The translations under genes and the position numbers were made by a program. From Prevotellaceae bacterium (GTDB lineage Bacteria > Bacteroidota > Bacteroidia > Bacteroidales > Bacteroidaceae): a stretch of 64,000 bases of DNA. Below the pieces are notes generated by a model, which had not been told where the DNA came from, ran no database searches, and saw nothing but the letters and a program-made list of their open reading frames with translations. The stretch covers positions 1 through 64,000 of the forward strand of contig JAQYET010000060.1 in assembly GCA_028723525.1 (NCBI GenBank), in the 5' to 3' direction. How positions within the stretch are numbered: position 1 is the stretch's first letter; each line of letters begins with the position of its first letter. Positions 35,618 to 43,537 of this stretch are shown here, piece by piece.

Positions 35618-37033
35618 TTACTGCTTGTCATTTATCTTTTCCTCACTTGCTTCGGTGTTTTTTGTCGCCTTCTTTTTGGCAACACTCTTCTTAGCAACAG
35701 CCTTGTCGAGTTTCTGCTTCAACCTCTCCTCGGCAATCTGAAGTTTCTCCACCTTTGCCTGTAACCTCACAATCTCCTTTTCTTTCATTGTTATTTCGTC
35801 TCCTTGGTTCTTTATAGTGGTGAGCAGAGAGTTGAGTTCTTCGTTGTCTATCTCATCCGGATAAAGACTGTTGACGCGGTTCAGGAAGTCGCCCAGCACA
35901 TTCATATAGTTTGTGAATGCGTCGAAAGGCGAACTGTATATTCCTCGGTCGAGTCCTACGTTGGAATGTTCCGTTGTCATAAAACGGAAATTGTTTGAAG
36001 CCTGAAGGTAGTCCCAGTCTTGATTTATTTTCGCATCGTTGGCAATGCGCACCCGATCGGCAATGCTGTATAGTTTGTTGAAAGCCTCCCGCTGCATCGA
36101 ATTTCCGAGCCAAGGCGAGATGTCGCGCTCTTCGTTGACCCACGACATGGCGTAAGGTACGTTTATCGCACTCACGCTCTTCGTCTCGGATATTACCTCC
36201 GATGGTGTGGAGAAGGTGATACCTCTCTGCCTTGCGCATACAGGCATTGCGCGCAAGAATTCAAGGATATTCGACGACAGCGGTTGCGCTATGCCCAAAG
36301 CAGACAGTTCCATGAATATGTTTATCACGTTCTCGTCTTCCGGCATACGAGCTATACGCTCAACATAATTGTCGGCAAAGAGTGGATAACGTTCCCACTC
36401 TGTATTGCTAAATCGCAACGATATGTCGTCTGAAAGTTCCACATCGCGGAGCAATAGTTTCAGATTTGGTGCTATAGAACTGTTATATACATAGTGAGGT
36501 GACTTCCAGCCGAGTATATGCTTTGCTCCCTCTGTGAGCATACCTTTGAAGCCGAGAGCCGCAACCTGCGTGCCGATATCATCCGAATAGATAAGTGATG
36601 AGTTGCGCAGCACGGTGGGTTTCCTGCCGAAATATTGTTCTATCTTTTCTGCCTGCTTCTTCACGTCGGCAGCGAACGCAGCCTCGTTTGCAAGCGACGA
36701 AAGTCCGTGACTGTAAGGTTCGGCGAGAAATTCCACACATCCCGTGCCGTTAAGTTCCTGCAATTTCTCAAGAACTTCGGGCGCGTGCATTTCAAGTTGC
36801 TCCATTCCTACACCCGAAAGCGAGAATGCCACCTTGAAATATCCTTCCGAATCGCGTATCATGTCACCCAAAACATTGAGGGCAGGCATATAAGAACGTC
36901 TGGTGATGTCTTCTATAGTGCGCTCGTTTTCGTAGTCATCGTAGTAATAATGGTCTGTGCCGATGTCGAAAAAGCGGTAGCGTTTGAGATGTATTATCTG
37001 GTGAATTTCAAAATATAAGCATATTGTTTTCAT
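35618..37033 (-). CDS. Glycoside hydrolase family 57 protein (alpha-amylase-like)
   Basis: A 471-residue cytosolic protein from ATG 37033 (MKTICLYFEIHQIIHLK); a start at 37060 would add an unlikely 9-residue leader. It follows the GH57 plan of a (beta/alpha)7 barrel: first motif FEIHQI, second block GCVEFLAEPYSHGLSSL, then ILGWKSPHYVY and FRFMTTEHSNVGLDRGIYSS, and a helical C-domain. GH57 enzymes act on alpha-1,4-glucans, fitting the glycogen genes upstream. The usual HQP of motif 1 is HQI here. The last 60 residues form a coiled coil rich in Lys (QAKVEKLQIAEERLKQKLDK) and a basic tail not part of the catalytic domain. Confidence 0.88.
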   Translation of the reverse strand: MKTICLYFEIHQIIHLKRYRFFDIGTDHYYYDDYENERTIEDITRRSYMPALNVLGDMIRDSEGYFKVAFSLSGVGMEQLEMHAPEVLEKLQELNGTGCVEFLAEPYSHGLSSLANEAAFAADVKKQAEKIEQYFGRKPTVLRNSSLIYSDDIGTQVAALGFKGMLTEGAKHILGWKSPHYVYNSSIAPNLKLLLRDVELSDDISLRFSNTEWERYPLFADNYVERIARMPEDENVINIFMELSALGIAQPLSSNILEFLRAMPVCARQRGITFSTPSEVISETKSVSAINVPYAMSWVNEERDISPWLGNSMQREAFNKLYSIADRVRIANDAKINQDWDYLQASNNFRFMTTEHSNVGLDRGIYSSPFDAFTNYMNVLGDFLNRVNSLYPDEIDNEELNSLLTTIKNQGDEITMKEKEIVRLQAKVEKLQIAEERLKQKLDKAVAKKSVAKKKATKNTEASEEKINDKQ

Positions 37034-37144
37034 ACTCAAAGGCTCCCCTCTTATACCCAATGGTAAGCCGTTACGGGAGCATGGGCTTTCATGTTTGCGT
37101 TTATCTTACTTCTCTTTCTTGCCTTAAATAAAATGTCCTTGTCG

Positions 37145-38413
37145 TCAATCCCAACCGAGCGTGCGGAGGTAAAGCGTGCGAATCCATGCCCCAACCTTAT
37201 CCCATGTGATGTTGTCAACCTCTCGTTTGCCTTCTTCCTGTAAATACTTGAAAAGGCTTTCGTTGTTACAGATGGAGTAGATGGCATCAGCAATAGCATT
37301 TATATCCCAGTAGTCAACCTTTATGCAGTTCTCAAGGATTTCCGCACAGCCACTCTGTTTGGATATGATTGTTGGCGTGCCGCATTGCATTGCTTCCAAT
37401 GGAGAAATCCCAAAAGGCTCAGAAACCGATGGCATAACATAAACATCGGAGCCTTTCAAGCACTCATAAACCTGCTTGCCACGCATGAAACCCGGGAAAT
37501 GAAACCTGTCTGCGATGCCGCGTTCTGCCGCAAGATTTATCATTGCTTCCATCATATCGCCCGAGCCGGCAAAGCAAAAGCGCACATTACGGGTGCGATG
37601 AAGAACCATATTGGCAGCTTCTACGAAATATTCAGGACCTTTTTGCATCGTGATACGACCGAGGAAAGTCACCACCTTCTCCTTTCCGGAGTGGTCGGGG
37701 CGTGGTATGTCTTGCAGTTCTTGCCGTAAAGGATAAACCGCATTGTGCACGGTATAACACTTGCGAGGGTCTTGATGATAATGGTTTATAACGGTCTGAC
37801 GTGTAAGTTCAGATACACACATTATGCAGTCTGCGTTGTCCATGCCATTCTTTTCAATACCATACACAGTGGGATTAACCTTGCCTCGCGAGCGGTCGAA
37901 GTCTGTTGCATGAACGTGAATGCACAGAGGCTTGCCGCTGACGTGCTTCGCATGGATGCCGGCAGGATAAGTAAGCCAGTCGTGAGCATGGATTATGTCG
38001 AACTCCTCGGTGCGTGCCACCACCCCGGCAATTATCGAATAGTTGTTTATTTCCTCATGAAGGTTTCCGGGATAACCGCCTGCGAACTCCATTGCACCGA
38101 GGTCATTGACGTGCATATAGTTGAAGTCGGCATATATGTTTTCTCGCAGATGATAGTAGTATTCGGGAGACATTATATTGCCGATACGACTTTTCACATA
38201 GTCATATTCCACGTTGCGGTAGGCTATGGGCACTGCATTCATGGCAATGATACGCGCCGCATGGGTGCTCTCATCACCGAAAGGCTTCGGCAGACAGAGG
38301 GCAATCTCTATGTCGCCCTGTGCCTTCAGACCCTCTGATATTCCGTAATTTGCAGTGGCAAGCCCTCCGAAAACATGTGGAGGATACTCCCATCCGAACA
38401 TCAATACTTTCAT
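37145..38413 (-). CDS. Glycogen-synthase-like glycosyltransferase (GT4/GT5 fold)
   Basis: A 422-residue GT-B glycosyltransferase. Marks: N-terminal MKVLMFGWEYPPHVFGGLA (glycine-rich acceptor loop), IIHAHDWLTYPAGIHAK, VTFLGRITMQKGPEYFVEAA, and PSVSEPFGISPLEAMQCGTP with the catalytic E-x7-E. The family is annotated as glycogen synthase in Bacteroidetes and uses an ADP- or UDP-glucose donor to extend alpha-1,4-glucan. Its start overlaps the debranching-enzyme stop by 4 bp, which implies coupled translation. Confidence 0.9.
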   Translation of the reverse strand: MKVLMFGWEYPPHVFGGLATANYGISEGLKAQGDIEIALCLPKPFGDESTHAARIIAMNAVPIAYRNVEYDYVKSRIGNIMSPEYYYHLRENIYADFNYMHVNDLGAMEFAGGYPGNLHEEINNYSIIAGVVARTEEFDIIHAHDWLTYPAGIHAKHVSGKPLCIHVHATDFDRSRGKVNPTVYGIEKNGMDNADCIMCVSELTRQTVINHYHQDPRKCYTVHNAVYPLRQELQDIPRPDHSGKEKVVTFLGRITMQKGPEYFVEAANMVLHRTRNVRFCFAGSGDMMEAMINLAAERGIADRFHFPGFMRGKQVYECLKGSDVYVMPSVSEPFGISPLEAMQCGTPTIISKQSGCAEILENCIKVDYWDINAIADAIYSICNNESLFKYLQEEGKREVDNITWDKVGAWIRTLYLRTLGWD

Positions 38414-40368
38414 ACATCCACTTTTTTATATGTGTATTTCTCCAAAATTTTCAGAGTTCTTAATATCTCCGCGACATTCATTGCAAACGACATTGCTCCC
38501 CGGGTACGGAACGGTGGGTTGCCATCGCTCATCTCCGGAATGGTTCCAAGGCAGTTAATACCCATCTCGTCTTCGTAGCCAATCATCTGTCTTTCGATGA
38601 AACTGAGACGTGTCTGTTTGTAGAGTTTTAAGCATGCTTCCATATAGAAACCGCCAAGCCACGGCCATGCTGTGCCTTGATGATAGGCAAGGTCGCGCTG
38701 AGCCTGCTCTCCTACGTACATCGGGGTGTATCCGTTGCTCTTTGGTGAAAGCGAGCGCAAGCCTTTCGGGGTGAGAAGTTCACGAGTGCAAACGTCGAGA
38801 ACCGACTTCTGAACGCTGCGGTCGAGCGGCGAATAGTCTATCGCCACGGCAAAAATCATGTTGGGGCGAACGCTAAGGTCAGCCATATTTTCATCTACAT
38901 AGTCGAAGAGATAGCCGTGTTCGTTCACGAAAGTGGCGACAAACGACTTTCGGGTCTTCTCTGCTTGCTCCTCCAACATGACTGCATCTTTCTCCGAATT
39001 GACGCAATCGGCAAGATTGGCGGCAAACTTCAGCGCATTATACCACAGCACGTTAAACTCCACTATGAAACCTGTGCGTGGGACAACAGGATGCCCTTTT
39101 ACCGTTGAGTTCATCCACGTGACAGCCTTCTCCTTTCCTTCGGTGCGCAGAAGTCCGTTAGTTTCGAGCGTAAGATTGGGATGGTTGCCATTCATTATAA
39201 ATCCAACTATGTCGCGCACCAGACTGCCATACATCTTTATACACTTCTCCTCGCCTGCTTCCTTGGCATATTGTTGTATCGCCCATATTGCCCAAAGCGG
39301 CACATCCGGCTGCTCCATTTCGCATATTTCCACCGTGAGCGGTTTGCCCTCCATGAACTCCCTCAGTCCGCGTTCTGCCGTCTTCATGGCAAGTTCGAAA
39401 TAATGCTGCTCTTCGATGGCGAGCGTCAGTCCGGGAAGAGAGATGAAAGTGTCGCGTGCACGACATTTAAACCACGGATAGCCGGAAATTATATATCGTT
39501 CGTCTTTATTGGTTTGGTTATGGAACTGGTGTGCAGCGTTGACAAGACAGTGGAAAAGATTGTTGCGCGGAGAGCGTTCTTCCACCTCCTTGTCGAACAA
39601 AGCCTTCAGCGAGCGCGTCTTAACCTCACTTGTGGAAGCGGCGAACACCACGCTCTCACCTTTCTTTATGTCTATCTCAAAATATCCCGGCACGTAGAGG
39701 TCTTCATCAGAATAATACCCGCTATCCTTGTCTTTGGGATATTCCAAGGCACGATACCAATCGGGCACGAATGTGAAGTCGTTCTTCTTTGAGAACTGCA
39801 TGTAAAGGTTCGGATAGCCGGCATACATACAGGTGCATATCCCATTGTCAACGTTATGGTATTCCCTGCTTGCAACGGAGTTCTCGTGGGTAAACTCCAG
39901 CACACTGCGGAAAGCGAGGAAAGGGCGGAAGCGCAGTTTCGTTGCCGAGTGAGCATCAACCAAGGTATAACGTATCAGAATACAGTCTTCATAATGCCGG
40001 AACACGACTTCTTTCCTAAGCATCACCCCGCCTACACGATACAGCGTGGTGGGAACTTTGTCGCAATCGAACTCGCGTATATACTTATGCCCTTTAGGAC
40101 TATAGTTCTCACCCTTATACCGGTGCAGACCGAGATTGAATTCTGCTCCGTGCTGCACCACCGTGGCATCAAGCGAGGAGAGCAACACATGGTTTTCGTT
40201 GTCAAATTCGGGTATCGGGACAACGAGAAGTCCGTGATATTTACTCGTATTACAATCCACTATCGTGGAACATGAGTATGCCCCGGAACGGTTTGTGCGT
40301 AGCAACTCGCGCGACAAAGCCTCTCCCAAGTTGGTCATCATGGCCTTTTCAAATCGAAGATAACTCAT
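38410..40368 (-). CDS. Glycogen debranching enzyme (amylo-alpha-1,6-glucosidase, GH133)
   Basis: Removes alpha-1,6 branches from glycogen. The 652 residues have an N-terminal glycogen-debranching domain (about 1-240; SGAYSCSTIVDCNTSKYHGL, RKEVVFRHYEDCILIRYT) and a C-terminal (alpha/alpha)6 barrel (about 290-640; GYPWFKCRARDTFISLPGL, with ARDTF carrying the catalytic Asp, and LRTEGKEKAVTWMNS, AYHQGTAWPWLGGFYME). Family members in Bacteroides lie beside a GT and a GH57 gene as here, giving a three-gene glycogen-turnover operon. The 92 bp before it contain no good -7 box. Confidence 0.93.
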   Translation of the reverse strand: MSYLRFEKAMMTNLGEALSRELLRTNRSGAYSCSTIVDCNTSKYHGLLVVPIPEFDNENHVLLSSLDATVVQHGAEFNLGLHRYKGENYSPKGHKYIREFDCDKVPTTLYRVGGVMLRKEVVFRHYEDCILIRYTLVDAHSATKLRFRPFLAFRSVLEFTHENSVASREYHNVDNGICTCMYAGYPNLYMQFSKKNDFTFVPDWYRALEYPKDKDSGYYSDEDLYVPGYFEIDIKKGESVVFAASTSEVKTRSLKALFDKEVEERSPRNNLFHCLVNAAHQFHNQTNKDERYIISGYPWFKCRARDTFISLPGLTLAIEEQHYFELAMKTAERGLREFMEGKPLTVEICEMEQPDVPLWAIWAIQQYAKEAGEEKCIKMYGSLVRDIVGFIMNGNHPNLTLETNGLLRTEGKEKAVTWMNSTVKGHPVVPRTGFIVEFNVLWYNALKFAANLADCVNSEKDAVMLEEQAEKTRKSFVATFVNEHGYLFDYVDENMADLSVRPNMIFAVAIDYSPLDRSVQKSVLDVCTRELLTPKGLRSLSPKSNGYTPMYVGEQAQRDLAYHQGTAWPWLGGFYMEACLKLYKQTRLSFIERQMIGYEDEMGINCLGTIPEMSDGNPPFRTRGAMSFAMNVAEILRTLKILEKYTYKKVDV

Positions 40369-40460
40369 ATTCAGTATATATATATTCTACAACAACCATC
40401 CCCATAGTAATGGAGTATATTCTCAGACCTGCATTTTTGGGGCGTTTCTGTCGCCTCTTT

Positions 40461-41393
40461 TCAGCCGGGCATAATGAAGTTTATCACCTCCTGTTCAACC
40501 TCCACGCTGTAATCTCCATGAATGTTTTCGAGCATTCTTCCGTCGATGTTGACAGGCGCATGTGGCATATCAACGAACTTCACCTCACGTGTGCGATAAG
40601 GGTGAACGCTCTTATGGTTCAGGAATTTTCCGGAAATAAAAAGGTAGAAGCCCTCAAGCAGCTGCATAACCTCGGGGTGATAGACCACCGAAACGTCGAG
40701 CAGACCGTTGTATGGTACGGCATTCGGTGTCTGTCCGTAGCCGTGGGCATTGCCGACACACACTGTCATCACCTTACGCTTCACCACATCGCTGTTTATC
40801 TTGATGTGCATCTTGTATTCTTTTCTCTTGAACATCAGCAGTATGAAAGAGAAGACAAACGATAGTATGCGTGAACCGAAGAAGCGCAACGTCTTCCGCC
40901 GCATGTGCATTATGTCTGACAAGAAACCCACGTTGACACTGTTGAGGAAGTAGCGGTGCTTCCTGTTGTTCTGTTTATCTGTGTATCTGATGCAACCGAT
41001 GTCGATTTTTCTCACTCGGCGTTTCATTATCCAATCTATCTGTCGTTCGATGTCGCCCTCCTCCATTTCCCAAAACGAGGCAAAGTCGTTCATCATACCG
41101 TTAGGTATCAGTCCCAACACTATTTCGTCGCGCACGTGCTTCTCCACCCTCATCAGGCAGTTGGCAGCATCATTCAGGGCAGAGTCGCCTCCCACAACCA
41201 CAATGGTTCTGTAGCCATTGTTTATGAGCATGCTTATAAGGCGTTCCACACTCTTGTTGTTTTCGCTCTGCACGAAGTCATATTCCACCTTCTTCTCAAT
41301 AAGGCAGTGTTCCACTTTCTCCCAGAATTTATGACGACGTTGCGCAGCATGCTTCGGGCAATAGACTATGCCCCATATCGACTGGTTTTCCAT
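40461..41393 (-). CDS. Divergent DAGK-family lipid-kinase-like protein
   Basis: A 310-residue relative of diacylglycerol kinases. The fold is recognisable (GIVYCPKHAAQRR at the N-terminus, RTIVVVGGDSALNDAANCLM near residue 75, LGLIPNGMMNDFASFW near 110, GLLDVSVVYHPEVMQLLEG near 230), but the nucleotide loop GGDGTxN is GGDSALN and the GxGNDxA segment is PNGMMNDFA. It may have altered catalysis or be a non-catalytic relative. It begins 4 bp after miaA and precedes the glycogen genes by 92 bp. Compare the canonical lipid kinase at 33178-34200. Confidence 0.82.
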   Translation of the reverse strand: MENQSIWGIVYCPKHAAQRRHKFWEKVEHCLIEKKVEYDFVQSENNKSVERLISMLINNGYRTIVVVGGDSALNDAANCLMRVEKHVRDEIVLGLIPNGMMNDFASFWEMEEGDIERQIDWIMKRRVRKIDIGCIRYTDKQNNRKHRYFLNSVNVGFLSDIMHMRRKTLRFFGSRILSFVFSFILLMFKRKEYKMHIKINSDVVKRKVMTVCVGNAHGYGQTPNAVPYNGLLDVSVVYHPEVMQLLEGFYLFISGKFLNHKSVHPYRTREVKFVDMPHAPVNIDGRMLENIHGDYSVEVEQEVINFIMPG

Positions 41394-41397
41394 ATTG

Positions 41398-42342
41398 TCA
41401 CTCCATTTGTTGGAAATTACCTGTTATCTCTTTTCTGAAATTCAGAATACGTTCTATCTTTTCCTCCATAGTGAGACCGGCATCCACCCATTTTATTTCA
41501 GTTCCCCGGCGTTCCATTCCTCTGAACCAAGTCATCTGACGCTTTGCAAACTGATGTATTGCCGTTTCGAGAGCAAGAAACATCTCTTCGCGGGTGGTCT
41601 TTCCTGTCACATACTCTGTCACAAACTTATATTCAAGTCCGTAATATATGAGGTCACACGGCGCAACCCCGCTCTCTATGAGCCCCCTAATCTCTTCCAC
41701 CATACCCTCTTCGAGCCTCTGTCGGAGCCTCTCGGTTATCTTCTTGCGACGTGCATCCCTGTCAATATTGACACCTATCACGAGCGATTTTATCTTTGGC
41801 ATCGCCCTTTCTTCCGTATGGTTTTCGGCGTTATAGGTCTCTATCTCTATGGCACGTATTGCTCGCTGCACAGTATCTACATCGGTCTTGTTGTGCATAA
41901 CGGAGTGATTGCGTGCCTTCAATTCGCGCAATATGCCGGTCAGTTCATCAAGAGACTTCCCCGCAAGGCTGTCCCGCAGCCCCGCGTTCTGTGGCACAGG
42001 CGACAAGGCATAACCTTTAAGCGCAGCTTCGATATACAGACCGGTCCCGCCACAGAGTATCGGTTCCACTCCCCTGCCCAGTATATCGTTGTAAGCATTA
42101 TGGAAATCTTGTTGATACCTGAAGAGGTTATACTTCGTGCCCGGCTCGGCAATGTCAATCAGATGATACGGAATTTGTTTCCCGGCCACCACATAGTCGC
42201 CAAGATCTTTGCCCGTACCGATGTCCATGCGGCGATACACCTGCCGGCTGTCTGCAGAGATTATCTCTCCCCCTATACGTGCCGCGAGGTGCGCCGAAAG
42301 CGCAGTCTTGCCGCTTGCCGTTGGTCCGAGTATCGTTATCAT
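41398..42342 (-). CDS. miaA: tRNA dimethylallyltransferase, divergent paralog
   Basis: Transfers a dimethylallyl group to N6 of A37 in tRNAs reading UNN codons. The 314 residues have the P-loop MITILGPTASGKTALSAHLA at the very N-terminus, SADSRQVYRRMDIGTGK, and CGGTGLYIEAALKG; later motifs are less typical (YYGLEYKFVTEYVTG in place of VGYKE, FAKRQMTWFRG near the end). A second, more canonical miaA is at 52810-53718; paired miaA genes are usual in Bacteroidales. The ATG lies 5 bases after a -7 box, so the mRNA may be leaderless. Confidence 0.9.
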   Translation of the reverse strand: MITILGPTASGKTALSAHLAARIGGEIISADSRQVYRRMDIGTGKDLGDYVVAGKQIPYHLIDIAEPGTKYNLFRYQQDFHNAYNDILGRGVEPILCGGTGLYIEAALKGYALSPVPQNAGLRDSLAGKSLDELTGILRELKARNHSVMHNKTDVDTVQRAIRAIEIETYNAENHTEERAMPKIKSLVIGVNIDRDARRKKITERLRQRLEEGMVEEIRGLIESGVAPCDLIYYGLEYKFVTEYVTGKTTREEMFLALETAIHQFAKRQMTWFRGMERRGTEIKWVDAGLTMEEKIERILNFRKEITGNFQQME

Positions 42343-42347
42343 GCTTG

Positions 42348-42355
42348 CAAAGATA
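42348..42355 (-). promoter_or_regulatory. -7 box TATCTTTG 5 bases before the miaA start
   Basis: Reading leftward the order is TATCTTTG, five bases (CAAGC), then ATG. The predicted transcription start coincides with the start codon. Confidence 0.68.
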
Positions 42356-42578
42356 AATAATTTATTTGAGAAATAGAAAGCTTTTCTGCATTTATGAAAA
42401 AAATATCACAGTAATTTTCTCTGTATTGTCCAAAATATTTCGGGGTGAATTATCACTACGTGTAGCCGCCGATTTAACATGTCATGCCTGTCGTCAATCC
42501 CACCGGTTTCGCTATTGACAGTCAATAGTTTTCCGGTTGATTGCCTAACGTTTTGCAAAAGCATATCTTTTGCTCGGT

Positions 42579-42637
42579 AAATTCGCCGATTTTGCAAACC
42601 AATTTCGCCGATTTTGTTCGGTAATTTCGGCGAAATT
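42579..42637. repeat. Island C: phased 22-bp palindrome array (3 units)
   Basis: Units start at 42579 (AAATTCGCCGATTTT), 42601 (AATTTCGCCGATTTT) and 42623 (AATTTCGGCGAAATT), exactly 22 bp apart; spacers GCAAACC and GTTCGGT, preceded by GCTCGGT. A degenerate element AAAAGCATATCTTTT is in phase at 42557-42571. Unit 1 is the exact reverse complement of units at 17883, 17927 and 58628. It lies about 220 bp from the miaA box and 150 bp from the lipoprotein box. Confidence 0.92.
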
Positions 42638-42766
42638 GCTATCCATTATATGCCGAAACGCAGGAGCATATACCGTTAACCAATGACAGATATGGAGTAA
42701 AACCGCAATATGCAAGGATTTATCCGACGATAGCGGGCATTATCTTGCATGTTAGTTTCTTTATTC

Positions 42767-42797
42767 TTTGCCGTTAAAAAAATATTGTTTACTTTTG
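42767..42797 (+). promoter_or_regulatory. Promoter TTTG-N19-TACTTTTG for the DUF6359 lipoprotein
   Basis: TTTG (42767-42770) and TACTTTTG (42790-42797) are 19 bp apart. The leader is about 33 nt before the ATG at 42837, which rules out the longer frame starting at 42768. Confidence 0.75.
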
Positions 42798-42836
42798 CAT
42801 TCGGAAAGAATAATCTTAAATGAAACACAGTCAATT

Positions 42837-43442
42837 ATGAAAAAGAAAGTGGTAAAGATAATGATATTTCTCGCCATGATAATGTCTGTAACGACATCGT
42901 GCGAGAAAGGTTATTATGGTGAGGAAGAGGAGAATAAGACCGTGACGCCCACCGGGAATGAAGATAATGGCGAGAAAGGTGATGGAGATAAAAAAGATGA
43001 GGGAGACAAAGACGAGGATAAAGGAAAGGAAGGCGAGGACAAAGGGGACAAAGACGAGGACAAAGGAGATGATGAGAACGGAAACGGAGGCGAAGAAAAT
43101 GACGACAGGTTCACCGTAAATCAGTTTATTACCTTAGACCTTACAGGACAGAGATGGGTGACAGGATACATCGTCGGGGCGTGTACAAAATCTATCAACA
43201 ACGCCGACTTCGACCCTCCGTTCAATTATCCGCAGGCAATACTTTTGGCAGACAGTCCGACAGAGAAATATAAGGAAAATGTAATAAGCGTCGGATTGCC
43301 GAGCGGCTCGTCGGCAAGGAAGCAACTTAATCTCGTGGACAATCCGCAAAACTACGGCAGGCGAATTTCTATCTTCGGCGAGCGTGCCACCTATCTTGGT
43401 ATTATCGGCATAAAGAAGCCCGACGGGTGGGAGTTTGATTAG
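42837..43442 (+). CDS. DUF6359-type lipoprotein with acidic/basic low-complexity linker
   Basis: A 201-residue lipoprotein. Residues 1-22 carry a signal with lipobox VTTSC. Residues about 35-90 are a low-complexity stretch built only of G, K, D, E and N (imperfect copies of GDKDEDKG), probably an extended linker. Residues about 92-201 form a compact domain (GYIVGACTKSINNADFDPPF, ILLADSPTEKYKENVISVGL, YGRRISIFGERATYLGIIGI) like DUF6359, an OB-fold-like domain. The pattern lipid anchor, charged spacer, small binding domain suggests a surface-exposed binding protein. Function unknown. Confidence 0.78.
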   Translation: MKKKVVKIMIFLAMIMSVTTSCEKGYYGEEEENKTVTPTGNEDNGEKGDGDKKDEGDKDEDKGKEGEDKGDKDEDKGDDENGNGGEENDDRFTVNQFITLDLTGQRWVTGYIVGACTKSINNADFDPPFNYPQAILLADSPTEKYKENVISVGLPSGSSARKQLNLVDNPQNYGRRISIFGERATYLGIIGIKKPDGWEFD

Positions 43443-43492
43443 CCGTAATAGGTGGTTGTAACACTTATGCTTTACATATTTTATATATAACA

Positions 43493-43526
43493 AGAAATGG
43501 CAATGGAGGTGCCCATTGCCATTTCT
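43493..43526. terminator. Bidirectional terminator between lipoprotein gene and dsbD
   Basis: AGAAATGGCAATGG (43493-43506) pairs perfectly with CCATTGCCATTTCT (43513-43526), a 6-nt loop, followed by ATTTTCT. Confidence 0.88.
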
Positions 43527-43537
43527 ATTTTCTGTTA

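Larger units (their letters stand above)
42343..42836. other. Intergenic region between divergent genes holding repeat island C
   Basis: A 494-bp gap between miaA (leftward) and a lipoprotein gene (rightward). It contains the two promoters at its ends and the palindrome array at 42579-42637. A 63-codon reading frame on the minus strand across the array (42406-42597) lacks coding features and I do not call it. Nothing else is seen. Confidence 0.7.

Noticed and set aside
42406..42597. 63-codon open frame across island C
   Set aside because: The frame crosses the repeat array, contains no recognisable domain and has no promoter.
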